Assembly (NCBI GenBank): GCA_019096065.1
Contig: JAGUCH010000006.1
Span: 4,484,001-4,548,000, forward strand
DNA: 64,000 nt
Source of the DNA: Paracyclopina nana
Taxonomy: Eukaryota > Arthropoda > Copepoda > Cyclopoida > Cyclopettidae
Direction of reading: 5' to 3'
The translations under genes and the position numbers were made by a program. The notes under the pieces are model-generated. The model was not told the DNA's origin and did not search any database. It was given only the letters and a program-made list of their open reading frames with translations. Shown here one piece after another: positions 33,974 to 45,178 of the stretch. Numbering within the stretch: the first letter of the stretch is position 1; each line of letters opens with the position of its first letter.

Positions 33974-36329
33974 TTTAAGCCAAAAAAGCAAGGCAAGATG
34001 AATATCTTTTCTCCAACGGGGGTCTAGCTGATCTTCTTTTCACGCTCAAAAACGAGTTTGCCAAGATGGAAAATCTGGTTACGAACTAAGTAACTGCTAA
34101 ATTAGGCAGAATCTCGAAACCTCATAAAATGAGATTTTCATCAATAACATAACTTCAAAATTGAGCGCGTAACAAATTGCAGGTTTGATTTTAGCTGAGA
34201 AACGAGTTGCGCGTACTTAAATAGAAAAATCTTTGTGGAAACAGCGCAACAATTTCCGTCAAATTCGCGCAACCTTTCTGATCACCTTAAAATTGGATAT
34301 TCAGTTAAATCCTGGCTGAGTGGATGTGTTTGCCAAGTTAAAATAAAACAAGGTCCCAAGAGAAGATTGCGAATTGATGAAAGCTGATATGAAATTCAAT
34401 TTGTCTTTGAAATGTTGTCATAATGCTGGTAAACCCCCAAAGGGGACACGTGCTCAAATGAGATTCAAAGACAAGCAAGATTATTTAAAGCTCGCGTTTC
34501 AAATATTTGAATAGAGCAGTGTTTTTTCCGTACTCTTGTCCTCCACGTGAGGCTGAAAGGAGGGTGCAAAAGCAATTTTGAGAAAGCAAGGTTCATTTCT
34601 AACCCATGAAATTATACAGTACACATTCATGGCTGCGATACAAAATTGTATCGAAAATAGCACGCGAACAATTGGCGTTTAGTTACGCCCCCTAAAAATT
34701 GATTTCCATGCCATGAATTCGGTCGATAATCTCATGCTACCACGGAGCAATTGTGTCAGTCTGGCGCTATTTTTTCAGATCTGATATTAGATAGAGAAGA
34801 AACAACGCGCGTTTGGAAATTCGTCTCAGTCGCCAAGACTGATATTCATGGTATCAGTCATGGGCCATGAAACCAGTCGGAGTCATAATTTCAAAGGGAA
34901 CAACATGCAGCAAAAAGATTGTGATCACTACATCATAAATGTGCATTAAAAAGCAGAGCAATTGTTATGGACTAAGTCGAATTCAAGGCCTCATTTTGGG
35001 TAATTGAACAAGCTTTTGCATAATGGAACTATAATAACAGCAGAGCTCGAGGAAAAGCTTAATTTTTTGGCATTTGCACAGATGCATTTTTCCATTATGC
35101 ATATTCAGTTAAGATAGTCAAATTACAGGGGAGGAGGGCCAAATAATTCAAGCTAGGTTGGATGAGCACGAGCACGTTGCTTTTGCTGTCTGTTTTACAT
35201 TTAATTGCTCTAGCTCACAATTACTCATTTCCCTTCAAAATCATCATTTTCGCCGAAAAACACACACTGAAAGCAACTCAAAATAATTACGCAGCACTGG
35301 AAATGCTAGTGAAACGGCAAACTTTTCGCATGATTATTCTTGATAATGATTCTTCGTTTGGTATTGCTTGAATTTTCTTAGCAGCTGTTGCAGCTTCTTG
35401 GTCGTGAGGGGAAGTTGGGAATTAACAAGTTGTCAAAATGGTAGGTGGCATCCACGACTACTACCGAGCTAGTCATACAGATCCGAGTTGATCTTTTTAG
35501 GATTTCGTGATATTTTATAGTGTATCCACTGACCTCGTTCACTCTGTGGGAGATCGACTCACGAAGTGAATTCATTAACCAACTTTTAGTGCACTTGTCA
35601 TCGCACTTCAATGTCAGTCAAAAAGGGAAAATTCTCGCACAATTGAAGTTTGATTTCACCGATGACAAAAGCATGTTCCTTTTTTAGGCCCTTTGAAATT
35701 GTGTCCCTCAAAAATTGTCAAAAGTGATCAAGGAGGCGTGCAAAGTGGACAAACTGTTTCAAAAGAGCTGGCGCGCATTTTCCACTGACTCGTAACACAA
35801 TTCATTTCAGGTCTGACTTGGAGAAAACAATGGTAGTTTTTGAAACATGAGCATCACGTCGCGCGCAGTCGAATGGACTCAAAATTACAGCATAGCATAC
35901 ACAGCTTCTTCTGTCTGCTATTTTGCTACTAATAATGGGTTGAGGAGTCACGTGGTGTGAGGTCACTTCTTTTGGGTGGGCGCTAGAATTGTCAAGTTTG
36001 AACAGATAATTTGCCCTAATTGTGGATTTAGCCATCAGAATTACGTAATTGGGTGTGTTTTTGCGCCGCGCGGCGCATCCTCGAAACAACATTGACAATC
36101 ATTGATGGTGGGAAGAGCATCGGCTGAATACCCAATCAATCAAATAAATGTGTGACACTTGCTATTATTATTTCCCAGAATGGAAAAACACTATGCTCTA
36201 AATATCTGAATTTCTTGTGGGGAAAATAAAAGAGAAGGTGTGCCACGTTTTACTTGTCAGAGAATACGTCCACAAATATTTGGTCATGAACCCTCTCATC
36301 ATTTTTTGGTGACATGCTATTACAAAGAA
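33974..36329. other. Intergenic, no supported gene
   Basis: About 2.35 kb of AT-rich DNA between the enolase-superfamily gene and the large transposon. One short plus-strand ORF (35162-35371) begins with a hydrophobic stretch like a signal peptide (MSTSTLLLLSVLHLIALA), but nothing else supports it as a gene. Confidence 0.35.
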
Positions 36330-37041
36330 CCCCACCAGAATATAGACTTGTTTATATGAGACATTCAAAGTCATTAAATGACTTAAATAATGAGTCATGC
36401 CTTGAGTGTACCATGTTCCTAAAATGTGTCATTTACTAGGCTGATCAAAGTGTCCCAAAATGAGTCAAAAAGCCCGGATTTACCATGACAATATCTATTT
36501 CATATGATTAATGAATCATCAATGGCATCATTTTTAACTAAGTTTATGTTTCATTTCAGGTGTCATCTCCTTACTTTGGATGCTCAATTGTGAACAGGCC
36601 AGCCATTATCTTGCCTTGCTCATGGAGAATGGCACGTCCAAGCCTTTGTTGGCACTATTTGTGTGAAACCATCAATTACTCATTCTATCTCAAATTATGA
36701 TGCACTAATTTTGACATGTCATTAATTTGCCATTAAATTTTGGGTTTTTATGCTCATTGACGTCTAATTTTTTGGTCACACTATGACTCATTCACGGTTG
36801 ACGATTGGACTATGATCCAAGCTTGGATAACTCATTAATTATGTATTGAAAATGCAGATTGCATCCTAGTTTTGTTTGTGGATAAATCGTTTATTACCCA
36901 TTCATGACTTATTCAAGAATAAATTAATCTGGTGTGCATTCAATAATAAACATAAATAATTTTCTTCAATCGGCAATATCACAACATGAATTTTCTCCAA
37001 TTATTCCTCGCCAGAAGGTTTGGTCCTCTTGAAAGTTGAGT
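36330..37041. repeat. Left terminal repeat and subterminal repeat region of the transposon
   Basis: After the 12 bp terminal repeat there are several AATGAGTCA motifs (about 36390 and 36453) and ATGACTCATTCACGGTT at about 36783. A near-copy of the element's right terminus lies at about 36903-36935 (CATGACTTATTCAAG...TCTGGTGTG), in the same orientation as the right end. The stop codon of the accessory gene lies at the inner border. Confidence 0.7.
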
Positions 37042-40000
37042 TCAGCATCTTGAATTGAATGCCCAGTCAGTGAGATCATTTGCATTTTGCTGTAAAATAA
37101 AAATATGTCTTAAGAACACTAGCTAAAATTTCATTAGCTAATAAAAATATTTGTAAAAATGGATGTGAGCGGATAAGATTGGTAATTAGGAAAATGAATT
37201 GGGACTCACAGGTGGATCAAAGGTGAAGTCTTCATCAATTAATTGCCTCATTCCATTGTACTCAAAAAGCGACCTTGAATGGCTCATTGATGGCGGTCTC
37301 ACTGCAGAGGTGAGTAAAGTGTCTCTAGTGATTAGTTGCGCTGGAGCAGTGATGGCCAATGACCCTTCAAAATCATCTTGAATAGTGCATAATCCAAGAC
37401 TTTGACTGTCCTGGTAGTCAACAAGTTGTTGTGACATAGACCTAGACAATTTACGCCTGTCGCCACTTTGACCCTTCTTTGAATTGGCTATGATCTGGCC
37501 ATCAATTGCTGTTTCGTTGTCGTTGTTTGACTTTTCAGACTCTGCATCAGCATCATGTCCCTTGTCAGTACTGCCATCATCTTTGTCTTTATCTTCCTCA
37601 TCTGCATTCTCACCTTCCTCTTCTCTTTCTCTTTCAGGCTCACCTTCTGGCTCTTGACCACCATCTGGCTCATTATCGCTGTCATTATGGTCACTATCTT
37701 TTCCCTTGTCGCTGCCATCTTTATCTTCCTCCTTGTCACTTTCCTCATTGTCACTTTCCTCCTTGTCACTTTCCTCCTTGTCACTTTCCTTTTCTTTGCT
37801 GTCATCTTTTTCCTTGTCACTGTCCTCTCTCTCACTCTCCTCTTTTCCACTGTCTTCTTTGTCACTCTTTGACTTTTCAGATTCGTTTTCACTGTCCTCA
37901 TTTTCGCTTTCAGACTTGTTGCTGTCTTCAAAAGGAGGCTCGTCATCAACTTTTCGAGAGGACTTTCCCTTTCCCCTTTTTTTGCCTTTGTTTGGCTCAT
38001 CAATGGCTGCTTCAGTCTCAGCTTCTTCAATAATGTCGTCAACAGCATTGTCACTGTCCTCATCATCGTCTAACTCGACAATGTCCTCTTCTTCTGTTGT
38101 CGTGAGCTCTTCCTCCTCTTCATCTTTCCTACTTTTCAAGGAGCTCTTCTTCTTTCGGACAATCTGCAGAGATGAATGCAATTAATGATTAAATCAAAGT
38201 CTATTCAAAGTTGACTAACCTTTACTTTCATCTTTTGCTTCTTCTTTTTCTCATTGCTGGATGACGATTCTTGAAGTTGAGACTTTCTTGGTGTTGTCCT
38301 ATCTTCTTCATGAGCGCTAACAGCAGCTGCCTTACTAGCTCGCCTTTGAATCTTCTTGCCTTTTGATTGGCTTGAGCCAGGAGTTGCATCCAAAGTTTGC
38401 ATATCTGCAACTGCCTCAGCTGCAATGGCCTCAACATCAGGAATGACAAGGTTCCTTTCTCTCATTGTGCGGACGAGATCATCAAAAGTGTGATGTGTTT
38501 GCAGCACACGCTTATATTCGGCGAAAACCTATAAATGTTAATTAACGATAATTAATGATCAATTCATAGTGCACTCAAAGTCAACATTACCTCTGGCACA
38601 TATTTGGCACTGTCAATGGTCAAAGACCTCCAGTTGCGGCCAAATTCAGCAGCACTAGCGCAAATGATGATGACAGTGTCAAAAACAGTCATGTCATCAT
38701 GCATCACTTTTGGCCTGACACTTGCAAAGCATTCAGGATAATCCATGATCACCCTTTCTTGTCCTTCTGGAGTCGATTTCAAGACAAGCTTCTTCTTATT
38801 GGAGTTCTTGTAGCTTTCAAAAGACTCCCTCATTCGTCCTTTTGGAATGGCAAACTAAACGATTTCAAACAATTAAGCTAATAAATGACCCACTCATAGC
38901 TGAATCAAAGTATCTTACATTATTCCTGGAATGATAAGTTGTGTCCAAGGCATACAACTTCCTAGCCATTTCCTCAACAGTGTCAGAATGCTGTCCTGCT
39001 AACTCAAGGATTCTGGTACGGGCATTTTGGCACATGTTAGCAATCACTGCCTTGAAAACAGCAATGTTGTCACCCAAAACTTTCCCTTGAGAAGAGAAAA
39101 CTGTCTCCAGATAGGGCATGATTCGATTTTCAATCATCTCGATGAATCCAGGCGGCAGGGGCCTTTTCTGCCATTGAATGTTCTCCCAAGCACTATAACA
39201 TTTAATTGCAATTGTACTTTGATGTGCCCATTTATGAGCAATTAACTTACGTGGAAGACTCGCCAATGATGCAATGTCCTCTTGCAATCACATTGAACAT
39301 CTTTTCAAAGACGTTACGTGATATGATGCGAATAACGCCCTTTCCGCCAAGACCATTGATGAACGGCTTCAGGTACTGGAATGCTATTTCTTGGCCATAA
39401 TTGAAGGCAAAAAATGTCTCACAGCATTTTCCCATAATGTCAAATGGGAACAGTTGTGCAGCCACTCCCACACCTCTTGACTTCCGTTCTGCTTTGGTGT
39501 CGGCAAACTCTTTAACAGTCATTATGACACTTGTCATCAGGTTTGCCATGTCGTCAAACTTGGTTTCCATTGAGACCAGCGACTTATTAGCCTTCTAATA
39601 ATAGATCATCAATAAATGGGCGAATCAAAGTAAAAACAAAGTATACTTACTCCATCGGTGATTGCTGAGGAGTGAACTTTGGTCTCCAACTTGCCAAGAC
39701 TGTCCTTTGCAGCCTTTCCATCCTTCTTCAATTCCTTGACATCTTCTTTAATGTCCTTAATCTCTGATAGCAGCTCTTTGTGCATTTTCTGCATCTGATT
39801 GAGAATGGATTTCAATTTATCATCCACTCCTTTCTGAGCTGCTGCCTGATTTTTCAAAATAACCGGAGTATCAGTATCAGTGCCAGCATATGTGAAGTTT
39901 CTGTCACGACTTGCATCCTTTGAAGTGCCAGGTGCCACAAAGGTGCCTTCATCCAACCCTGATCGGCCTTTGGATTGGCTATGAATTGCCTCAGAAGGGG

Positions 40001-41274
40001 TTGATGCAGTGGGTGCAACAAAGTCGTCACTGTCACTGTCTGCAAAAATGTTTCGGACAATGCTTCTCTTAGCTGCTGTAGGGCCAGTCTCATCAGTCTC
40101 GTCTCTTTTCCTTTTACTAGCAGACCTTAAGCCTGCCTTGGACGTGGATGGCTCATCAATAGTCGAGCTGGCGCTGGAGTCAGTCTTTTTATCTGACTGT
40201 GACTTCTTCTTTTCCTCAGCTTTTCGCTTCTCATCAGCCTTCTTCCTATCATCCGCTTTTTTCTTCTCCTCGGCCTTTTTCTTCTCCTCGGCCTTTTTCT
40301 TCTCTTCAGCCTTCCTCTTCTCCTCAGCCTTCCTCTTCTCCTCAGACTTCTTCTTCTCCTCAGCCTTTTTCTTATCCTCAGCCTTTTTCTTCTCCTCTGG
40401 CTTCTTCTTCTCCTCAGGCTTCTTCTTCTCCTCAGCCTTTTTCTTCTCCTCAGCCTTTTTCTTCTCTTGTGACTTGCTCTTGATGTCAGTCTTTTTCTTT
40501 TCAGAGCTGGCCTTCTTGTCTGATTTTGCCATCTGAAATAAATTTGGTTTTTGGAATTAATGAGCTAAACATAGCGAGATCAAAGTTACTTACACTTTTT
40601 GCCATTTTCATTGCATCGGCTGTGCTGGACGATTGCTTGGAGTGAGAAATGTCTTTAGTTTTTTTGCTCTCGTCCTCACTCGTCTGAGGCATTTCAACAT
40701 TTTCCTTCCTTGTCGTCCTTCCAGTCATTCTAATCAATGCCTCCTTTCCAATTTCAGGATAATTGAAGTCGACTAGCATTTTCTCATGGAATAGTGGAAT
40801 CATGTTGAAGTATTCAATGCCACGTTTATCAGCTGGCGCCTTCTTGATTCGCTTGTTCAACTTGTCAAGGTTAGCTTGAAGCACTTGATCGTCAAGGCCT
40901 GAAAGATTTTTATTCAATTGAATAATACATTCAGGTTGCATTATGCAACTTTGATCTGGCCATGAATGGCCCATTAACGATTGTGAAAAAACAAACTCAC
41001 CTTTTTCAACTCTCGCAAAAACTCCGTAGATGTGCAATCCTCGATTTTTCATGACGGCCCTTGTGGTTCCCCGAGCTCGATCGCTTAGGTGGTTATTCAC
41101 GTCACAAAAGTGGAAAACGTCATTTAGCGTTTTCCCGTCATCCATTGTCTCAGTATTAGGTACGACAAAGAAAACTGGGTCTGCTTCATTGTTGGCAAGA
41201 ACTACTCGATCGTAGACACGTCGGGAGTCTTCTTTCTCAAAGGCCACCTCGTCCTCACTCTTATCTTCTGTCAT
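37042..41274 (-). CDS. Transposon-encoded accessory protein of unknown function
   Basis: Nine exons: 41001-41274, 40594-40898, 39651-40532, 39251-39594, 38919-39192, 38591-38854, 38220-38528, 37210-38163, 37042-37089. All phases agree and give 1217 residues. The N-terminal 190 residues look globular (VYDRVVLANNEADPVFFVVP, IEYFNMIPLFHEKML). A long Lys/Glu/Ala repeat (KKAEEKKK units, about residues 210-310) should form a charged helix. A globular middle follows (FPFDIMGKCCETFFAFNYGQ, MIENRIMPYLETVF, FGRNWRSLTIDSAKYVPE). Then comes a very acidic Ser/Asp/Lys/Glu repeat (DKEESDKEES) and a short tail. No family is recognised. By position it corresponds to the second (TnpA-like) protein of EnSpm-type elements, which bind subterminal repeats; that role is inference. 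The first intron (40899-41000) is a multiple of three and open, so it could be retained. Confidence 0.75.
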
Positions 41275-41823
41275 TTTTGACGTTTCAAAATTTTGAAAAA
41301 AATGGCGTCCTCACTCTTCAGTGGACGTCAGCTGACTGATGACGTCAATGCTGCCTGGGCTTTGGATCGCCCATAGACGGCAGGGGTCAACTGTAGAGGT
41401 GGAGGCGGAGCTTAGGGCCACCGATAAGATTTTTTTAAGGCTAAAAAAAAAAAATTCTTTTGAAATCATTCGTAGTTATAATGAAGACAATTCAATTTTA
41501 AAGTTGTTTTTTAAGTTAATTGCTGAATTATGATTGTGGCAACGAATCAATCATGATTTAGCCATTTTTCAATAATTAATGAATCATGATATCTGGATCG
41601 GTACAAATTTTCGATCAATCGCGCTTCTTGCCAACAGCTGCTGACAAATTTGCTTAAGCGTCAATTGCACAATTTCATACTGTCAACGTTAAGGATTAAT
41701 ACATCTACTCTAAAGGTAACACAGCTTACATTCAAAGCTTTTACTGCATCATTTCATATGATGTGCGACCCATGAAGTTAGTGCTTTCTGTTAGAAATAC
41801 TTTAAACTTTCAGCAAGTCAATA
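41275..41823. promoter_or_regulatory. Divergent promoter region of the transposon genes
   Basis: 549 bp lie between the two start codons. It contains a perfect CRE palindrome TGACGTCA at 41340-41347 with a half-site GGACGTCA 16 bp before it. There is also an inverted pair AATCATGATT (about 41549) and AATCATGAT (about 41583), resembling the element's other ATCAT/ATGAGTCAT motifs. Confidence 0.5.
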
Positions 41824-44615
41824 ATGCCTCGAAAAAAGAAAGAGAAGATCATGACGAACGCTGAAAAGCAACGTTTGAAACGACAGATGAAGACAGCAAA
41901 GAAAATGCTACGTGAAATAGAAGGTCGTCTTGAAATCGAGGAGAGGCAAGCCAAGTTGCGTTTGAATCCGGGCATTAATGAGCCAAACATGGTTGGTCCA
42001 GGTACTTTTGAGTGCGATATAGTAAACATTTGCTCGGACAACGTGAGGGATATTGTGAAGCAAAACACCCGTTTATGGAAGGAGTATCAGAAAGTGGACC
42101 CAAAGATGCTGCCACTTCCTCTACTGGATGCAAATGTTGACGAATTGAATAAGGAGATGTCAATTCCTGACACATCTGAAGACAGTGATGCATTTGCTGG
42201 CTTTGTATCACCAGATGAAAGGAAGGAGAGGTATATATCTCGTCACGAAAAGGAGCCACTGCCATATGAGCAACGAAATGTCACTTTCAACAACAGAGCA
42301 CCTGACTCTGAGAAGTCTATGTCTACCAGTTCCGAGATCGATGACACCAACCTTAGACGGACCATTTATGAGCAATTCTGTGACAAAAATGGGTTCGCCG
42401 AAATTGCTGAATTGAGAGCTTATGAAATCATCAACAACATCCCTCTTCTTGAATTCCGACCGCCACTGCTTCCACCAATTCTTGAGGATGAGTCCAAGCC
42501 TGGAAAAGATAGAGCAGTCGTACTAGAAAGTGGCTTCAAAGTGGACGAATTAGCTGCAAGATTGGAACAGATTTCGTTGCGCAACGATGACAGTTCGTGT
42601 TCAGAGAGTGTAAGTGCTATTAATGAGACATCCATGGCCAATTCATAGTACATTTCTTTTAGGTCAAAGATGACATTTCATCAATCAAAAGCAACGAATC
42701 TAGTGGAAAAGAGCATGGAAATGCGGATACGGACAATCTAGCCATGGGCCATGGTGTTGGACATCGCAATATGCCTTACATTGACATTGTGAGGTTTATC
42801 ATCTATCAAAAATCATTGCCAACAGTGAAGCAGAGGGATGAGGCTTTGGAAACCTTTGTTCTTGCAATGACATCGAAATTCATTATGAAAAAAGTGCAGT
42901 CTGACTTCCTGTGGAATGTGGTTCGAGCTATCATTCAGGTTTATGATAAAAGCAAACGGAAGCCAATGTGCTACAAGTCGATTCGATCAAAGTGGCTTCG
43001 TCTCATGCCTCGGGCATTAATTGACTTTGAATTTGTGGATCAGTTGACTGGTGAAAAATTCAATGTCACTTCTGATCATTATCCAAAACGTGAATATCCA
43101 CTGAAGCAATACAAATGCACTTCACAATGGACAAAGGTGGCTGTGGAAGATGTTTATCGCCATCATTGCCGTGAGCACCCAAAAATGCCTACTGTTGCGC
43201 CATACAGTGTCAAATATGACTTGGGGGTAGATGGTGTGCCTTTGTCCAACAGTGGCCAAAATCAAATGACGCTAGTGTGCATACGTTTTGAGTGTTGCAG
43301 CAAAATGATTTACATTGGTGGAGTTCACATTTATGTGACCGATGAAAAACTCATTCTGCGCCGGAAAATCCGTGAATTGGTCATTAATGGGCAAGACAAA
43401 GGATTCATACTACGAGTTGTCATTGCAGACAGTCCGATGCGAGCAAAGTTGAAATGCTTGAAAGGACACTCTGGAAGGTACAGCTGCGACAGGTGCTATG
43501 CACCAGGAAAAAGCATCAATGGCCGCATTGTCTTCCCTTATAACTCTGTGGATTACAAGGAGAGGACTCATGTCGAGTGGATTCAAATTTTGGAACGCAA
43601 GAAAAAGGCGGACAGAGAAATGACAATTGACGAATGTTTCGGGATCTCTGGTGAGAGTCCTTTTCTGGCCATTGATGGGTTTGACATAGTCGTTCAAGTG
43701 CCAATTGAACCCATGCATAACCTTTTTCTTGGAATGACCAAGGCAATGATCAATAACATCCTTGCACGCACAAAGGGGAAGAACAAATTTCTTGAAAGGT
43801 TCGACAATCAGTGGAAAAAGTTCAATATTCCAATTGATTTCAACAGAAGGCCAAGAACACTTGAAGCAAACCTTGGCCATTACAAGTCTGGTGAGTATGC
43901 AGCTATTGTCTTCTGTGCTCCATTTGCATTTGCAAGAGCAATCATTGGTGATGAAGGGCAGGCATTAAAGAAAGTCTGGCTGCTGTTCACATACCTGCTT
44001 CGCATTGTCTTCTTTGAAGATGATCAGTACTGTGAAATTGTCAATGCATACCCCATTCATGACCTGCACAAGATCTTCTATGCCTTGTATCAAGAAGTAT
44101 TTGGGATTCAGAAATGCTCGTTCACAGTTCACGAATTCTATCATATCAGGGATACTCGTAAGAACTTCACTATGAGTGAGGTCAGTGCTGAGCCGATCGA
44201 GTCATTCTTTTCCTATCTGAAGCAAGTTTTGTGCAACAACACCATTTCAGTTGGCAAACAGCTCATGGATGACGTGAACATGGCCAATCTAGGGGAGCAT
44301 TCCTGCACACGAGACATGAAAGTCATCATTGGTGATCGGCGCGCTAATACAAGAGATGATCTCATTTACACCAAGGATCGAAAATTCTTTCAAGTTATTG
44401 ACCAAGTGGATGACTCCTACTTCTGTAGAAGCATTGAGACCTCCAAGTACAAACGTGAAGAACTCAATTTCCTTGATTACAGTATTGTTGGTGTAGAAGT
44501 GAAGGAATCAGTTTCAGCAGAGATATGTATTGTTAAGGAGATGGATGTCACAGGCAAAGCTGTTTTGGATGGCTCCATCTTGATTGCAATTCCAAAGGAC
44601 GCACTTTTGGCTTAA
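41824..44615 (+). CDS. CMC/EnSpm-like DDE transposase
   Basis: Exons 41824-42609 and 42663-44615 (53 bp intron with GTAAGT and TTTCTTTTAG) give 912 residues in frame. The N-terminal part is basic and coiled (MPRKKKEKIMTNAEKQRLKRQ). The catalytic region shows D518 in ADSPMRAK followed by a zinc-knuckle-like GHSGRYSCDRC, then IEPMHNLFLG (E611; the equivalent position is D-MH in many CMC transposases) and E775 in AEPIESFFSYLK, the pattern of Tnp2-type transposases (D...P.R...H.G...C..C, ..MH...LG, FE...LK). The frame is intact with no internal stop, so the copy may be young. It faces the accessory gene across a shared promoter. Superfamily placement is by motif reading only. Confidence 0.82.
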
Positions 44616-45178
44616 AAGAATTGTTTCTCTCCAACCCTTTGTTCACGCCATGTTTTGCCCATTAATTTGCAAAGATAAATTAATCAATACTATGAAGAAA
44701 TTTCAATGAATACATGTTGATGTCAGAGCGACCTAATGAAGAAATATTGCAAATAAAAAAATTATCTTCTATTCATGTACCGTGGCTTTTATTTAATTAC
44801 AGTAGGTTGCGGCGTATTAGCATGTACAACAAAGAATAACAAATCTCACAGTGTTGATAGTCCAATTAAAAGTTCTTGAAGAATGGCTCATATTAACACA
44901 TGACATTAATGAGCGAGGCAATGTTAACACAATTATTAGCTCATTTAAAAATGACATGCAATGGACAATTCTAAGTCATTTTATAATGGCCCATATCGAT
45001 TGCATCCATTAATGAGTCATTAAAGATTGCTCAATTTTGACGAAAAACTTAATTATTCATCTCATTTTACAATGAGTAACAATGGGCAAGCCATGGCGTC
45101 TTGGATAGCCTGGTATTATGCCCATAGTTGACTATGAGCATATCATGACTCATTCAAGGTTCAATAATTCTGGTGGGG
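44616..45178. repeat. Right subterminal repeats and terminal repeat of the transposon
   Basis: Holds the transposase 3' UTR (AATAAA about 44752-44757) and dense short motifs: ATTAATGAG (about 44905 and 45010), AATGAGTCATTAA (about 45013), ATGGCCCAT and AATGGGC. It ends CATGACTCATTCAAGG...ATTCTGGTGGGG. Confidence 0.7.

Larger units (their letters stand above)
36330..45178. mobile_element. Large two-gene DNA transposon (CMC/EnSpm-like), about 8.85 kb
   Basis: The ends are CCCCACCAGAAT (36330-36341) and its exact reverse complement ATTCTGGTGGGG (45167-45178). AA flanks both sides (36328-36329, 45179-45180), a possible 2 bp target duplication. Between them are two divergent, intact genes: a transposase (plus) and a large accessory protein (minus), with a shared 550 bp promoter region. 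Both ends have about 300-700 bp of subterminal DNA rich in ATGAGTCAT, ATTAATGAG and ATGACTCATTCA motifs. The layout (transposase plus second protein, short TIRs, repeated subterminal motifs) resembles EnSpm/CACTA elements, but the termini are not CACTA. Confidence 0.85.

Noticed and set aside
35162..35371. Small ORF beginning with a signal-peptide-like stretch
   Set aside because: There is no poly(A) signal, splice site or peptide-precursor processing motif nearby. 69 codons in AT-rich DNA can occur by chance.
37506..38185. Three plus-strand ORFs of 105-175 codons
   Set aside because: They are antisense shadows of the acidic Ser/Asp/Glu repeat exon (37210-38163).
40009..40536. Plus-strand ORF of 175 codons rich in Phe/Ser (SSAFFF repeats)
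   Set aside because: It is the antisense of the KKAEEKKK repeat of the accessory gene, whose exon boundaries and phases are consistent on the minus strand.
40899..41000. Treating this 102 bp stretch as coding
   Set aside because: It is open and a multiple of three, but it has good GTGAGT and TTTCAG borders, and its internal words (ATTAATGG-type, GATCAAAGT) match the other introns. Retention in some transcripts is still possible.
36330..45178. Polinton or integrated virus
   Set aside because: There is no polymerase, capsid, integrase or packaging ATPase. The TIRs are 12 bp and the only enzyme is a Tnp2-like transposase.
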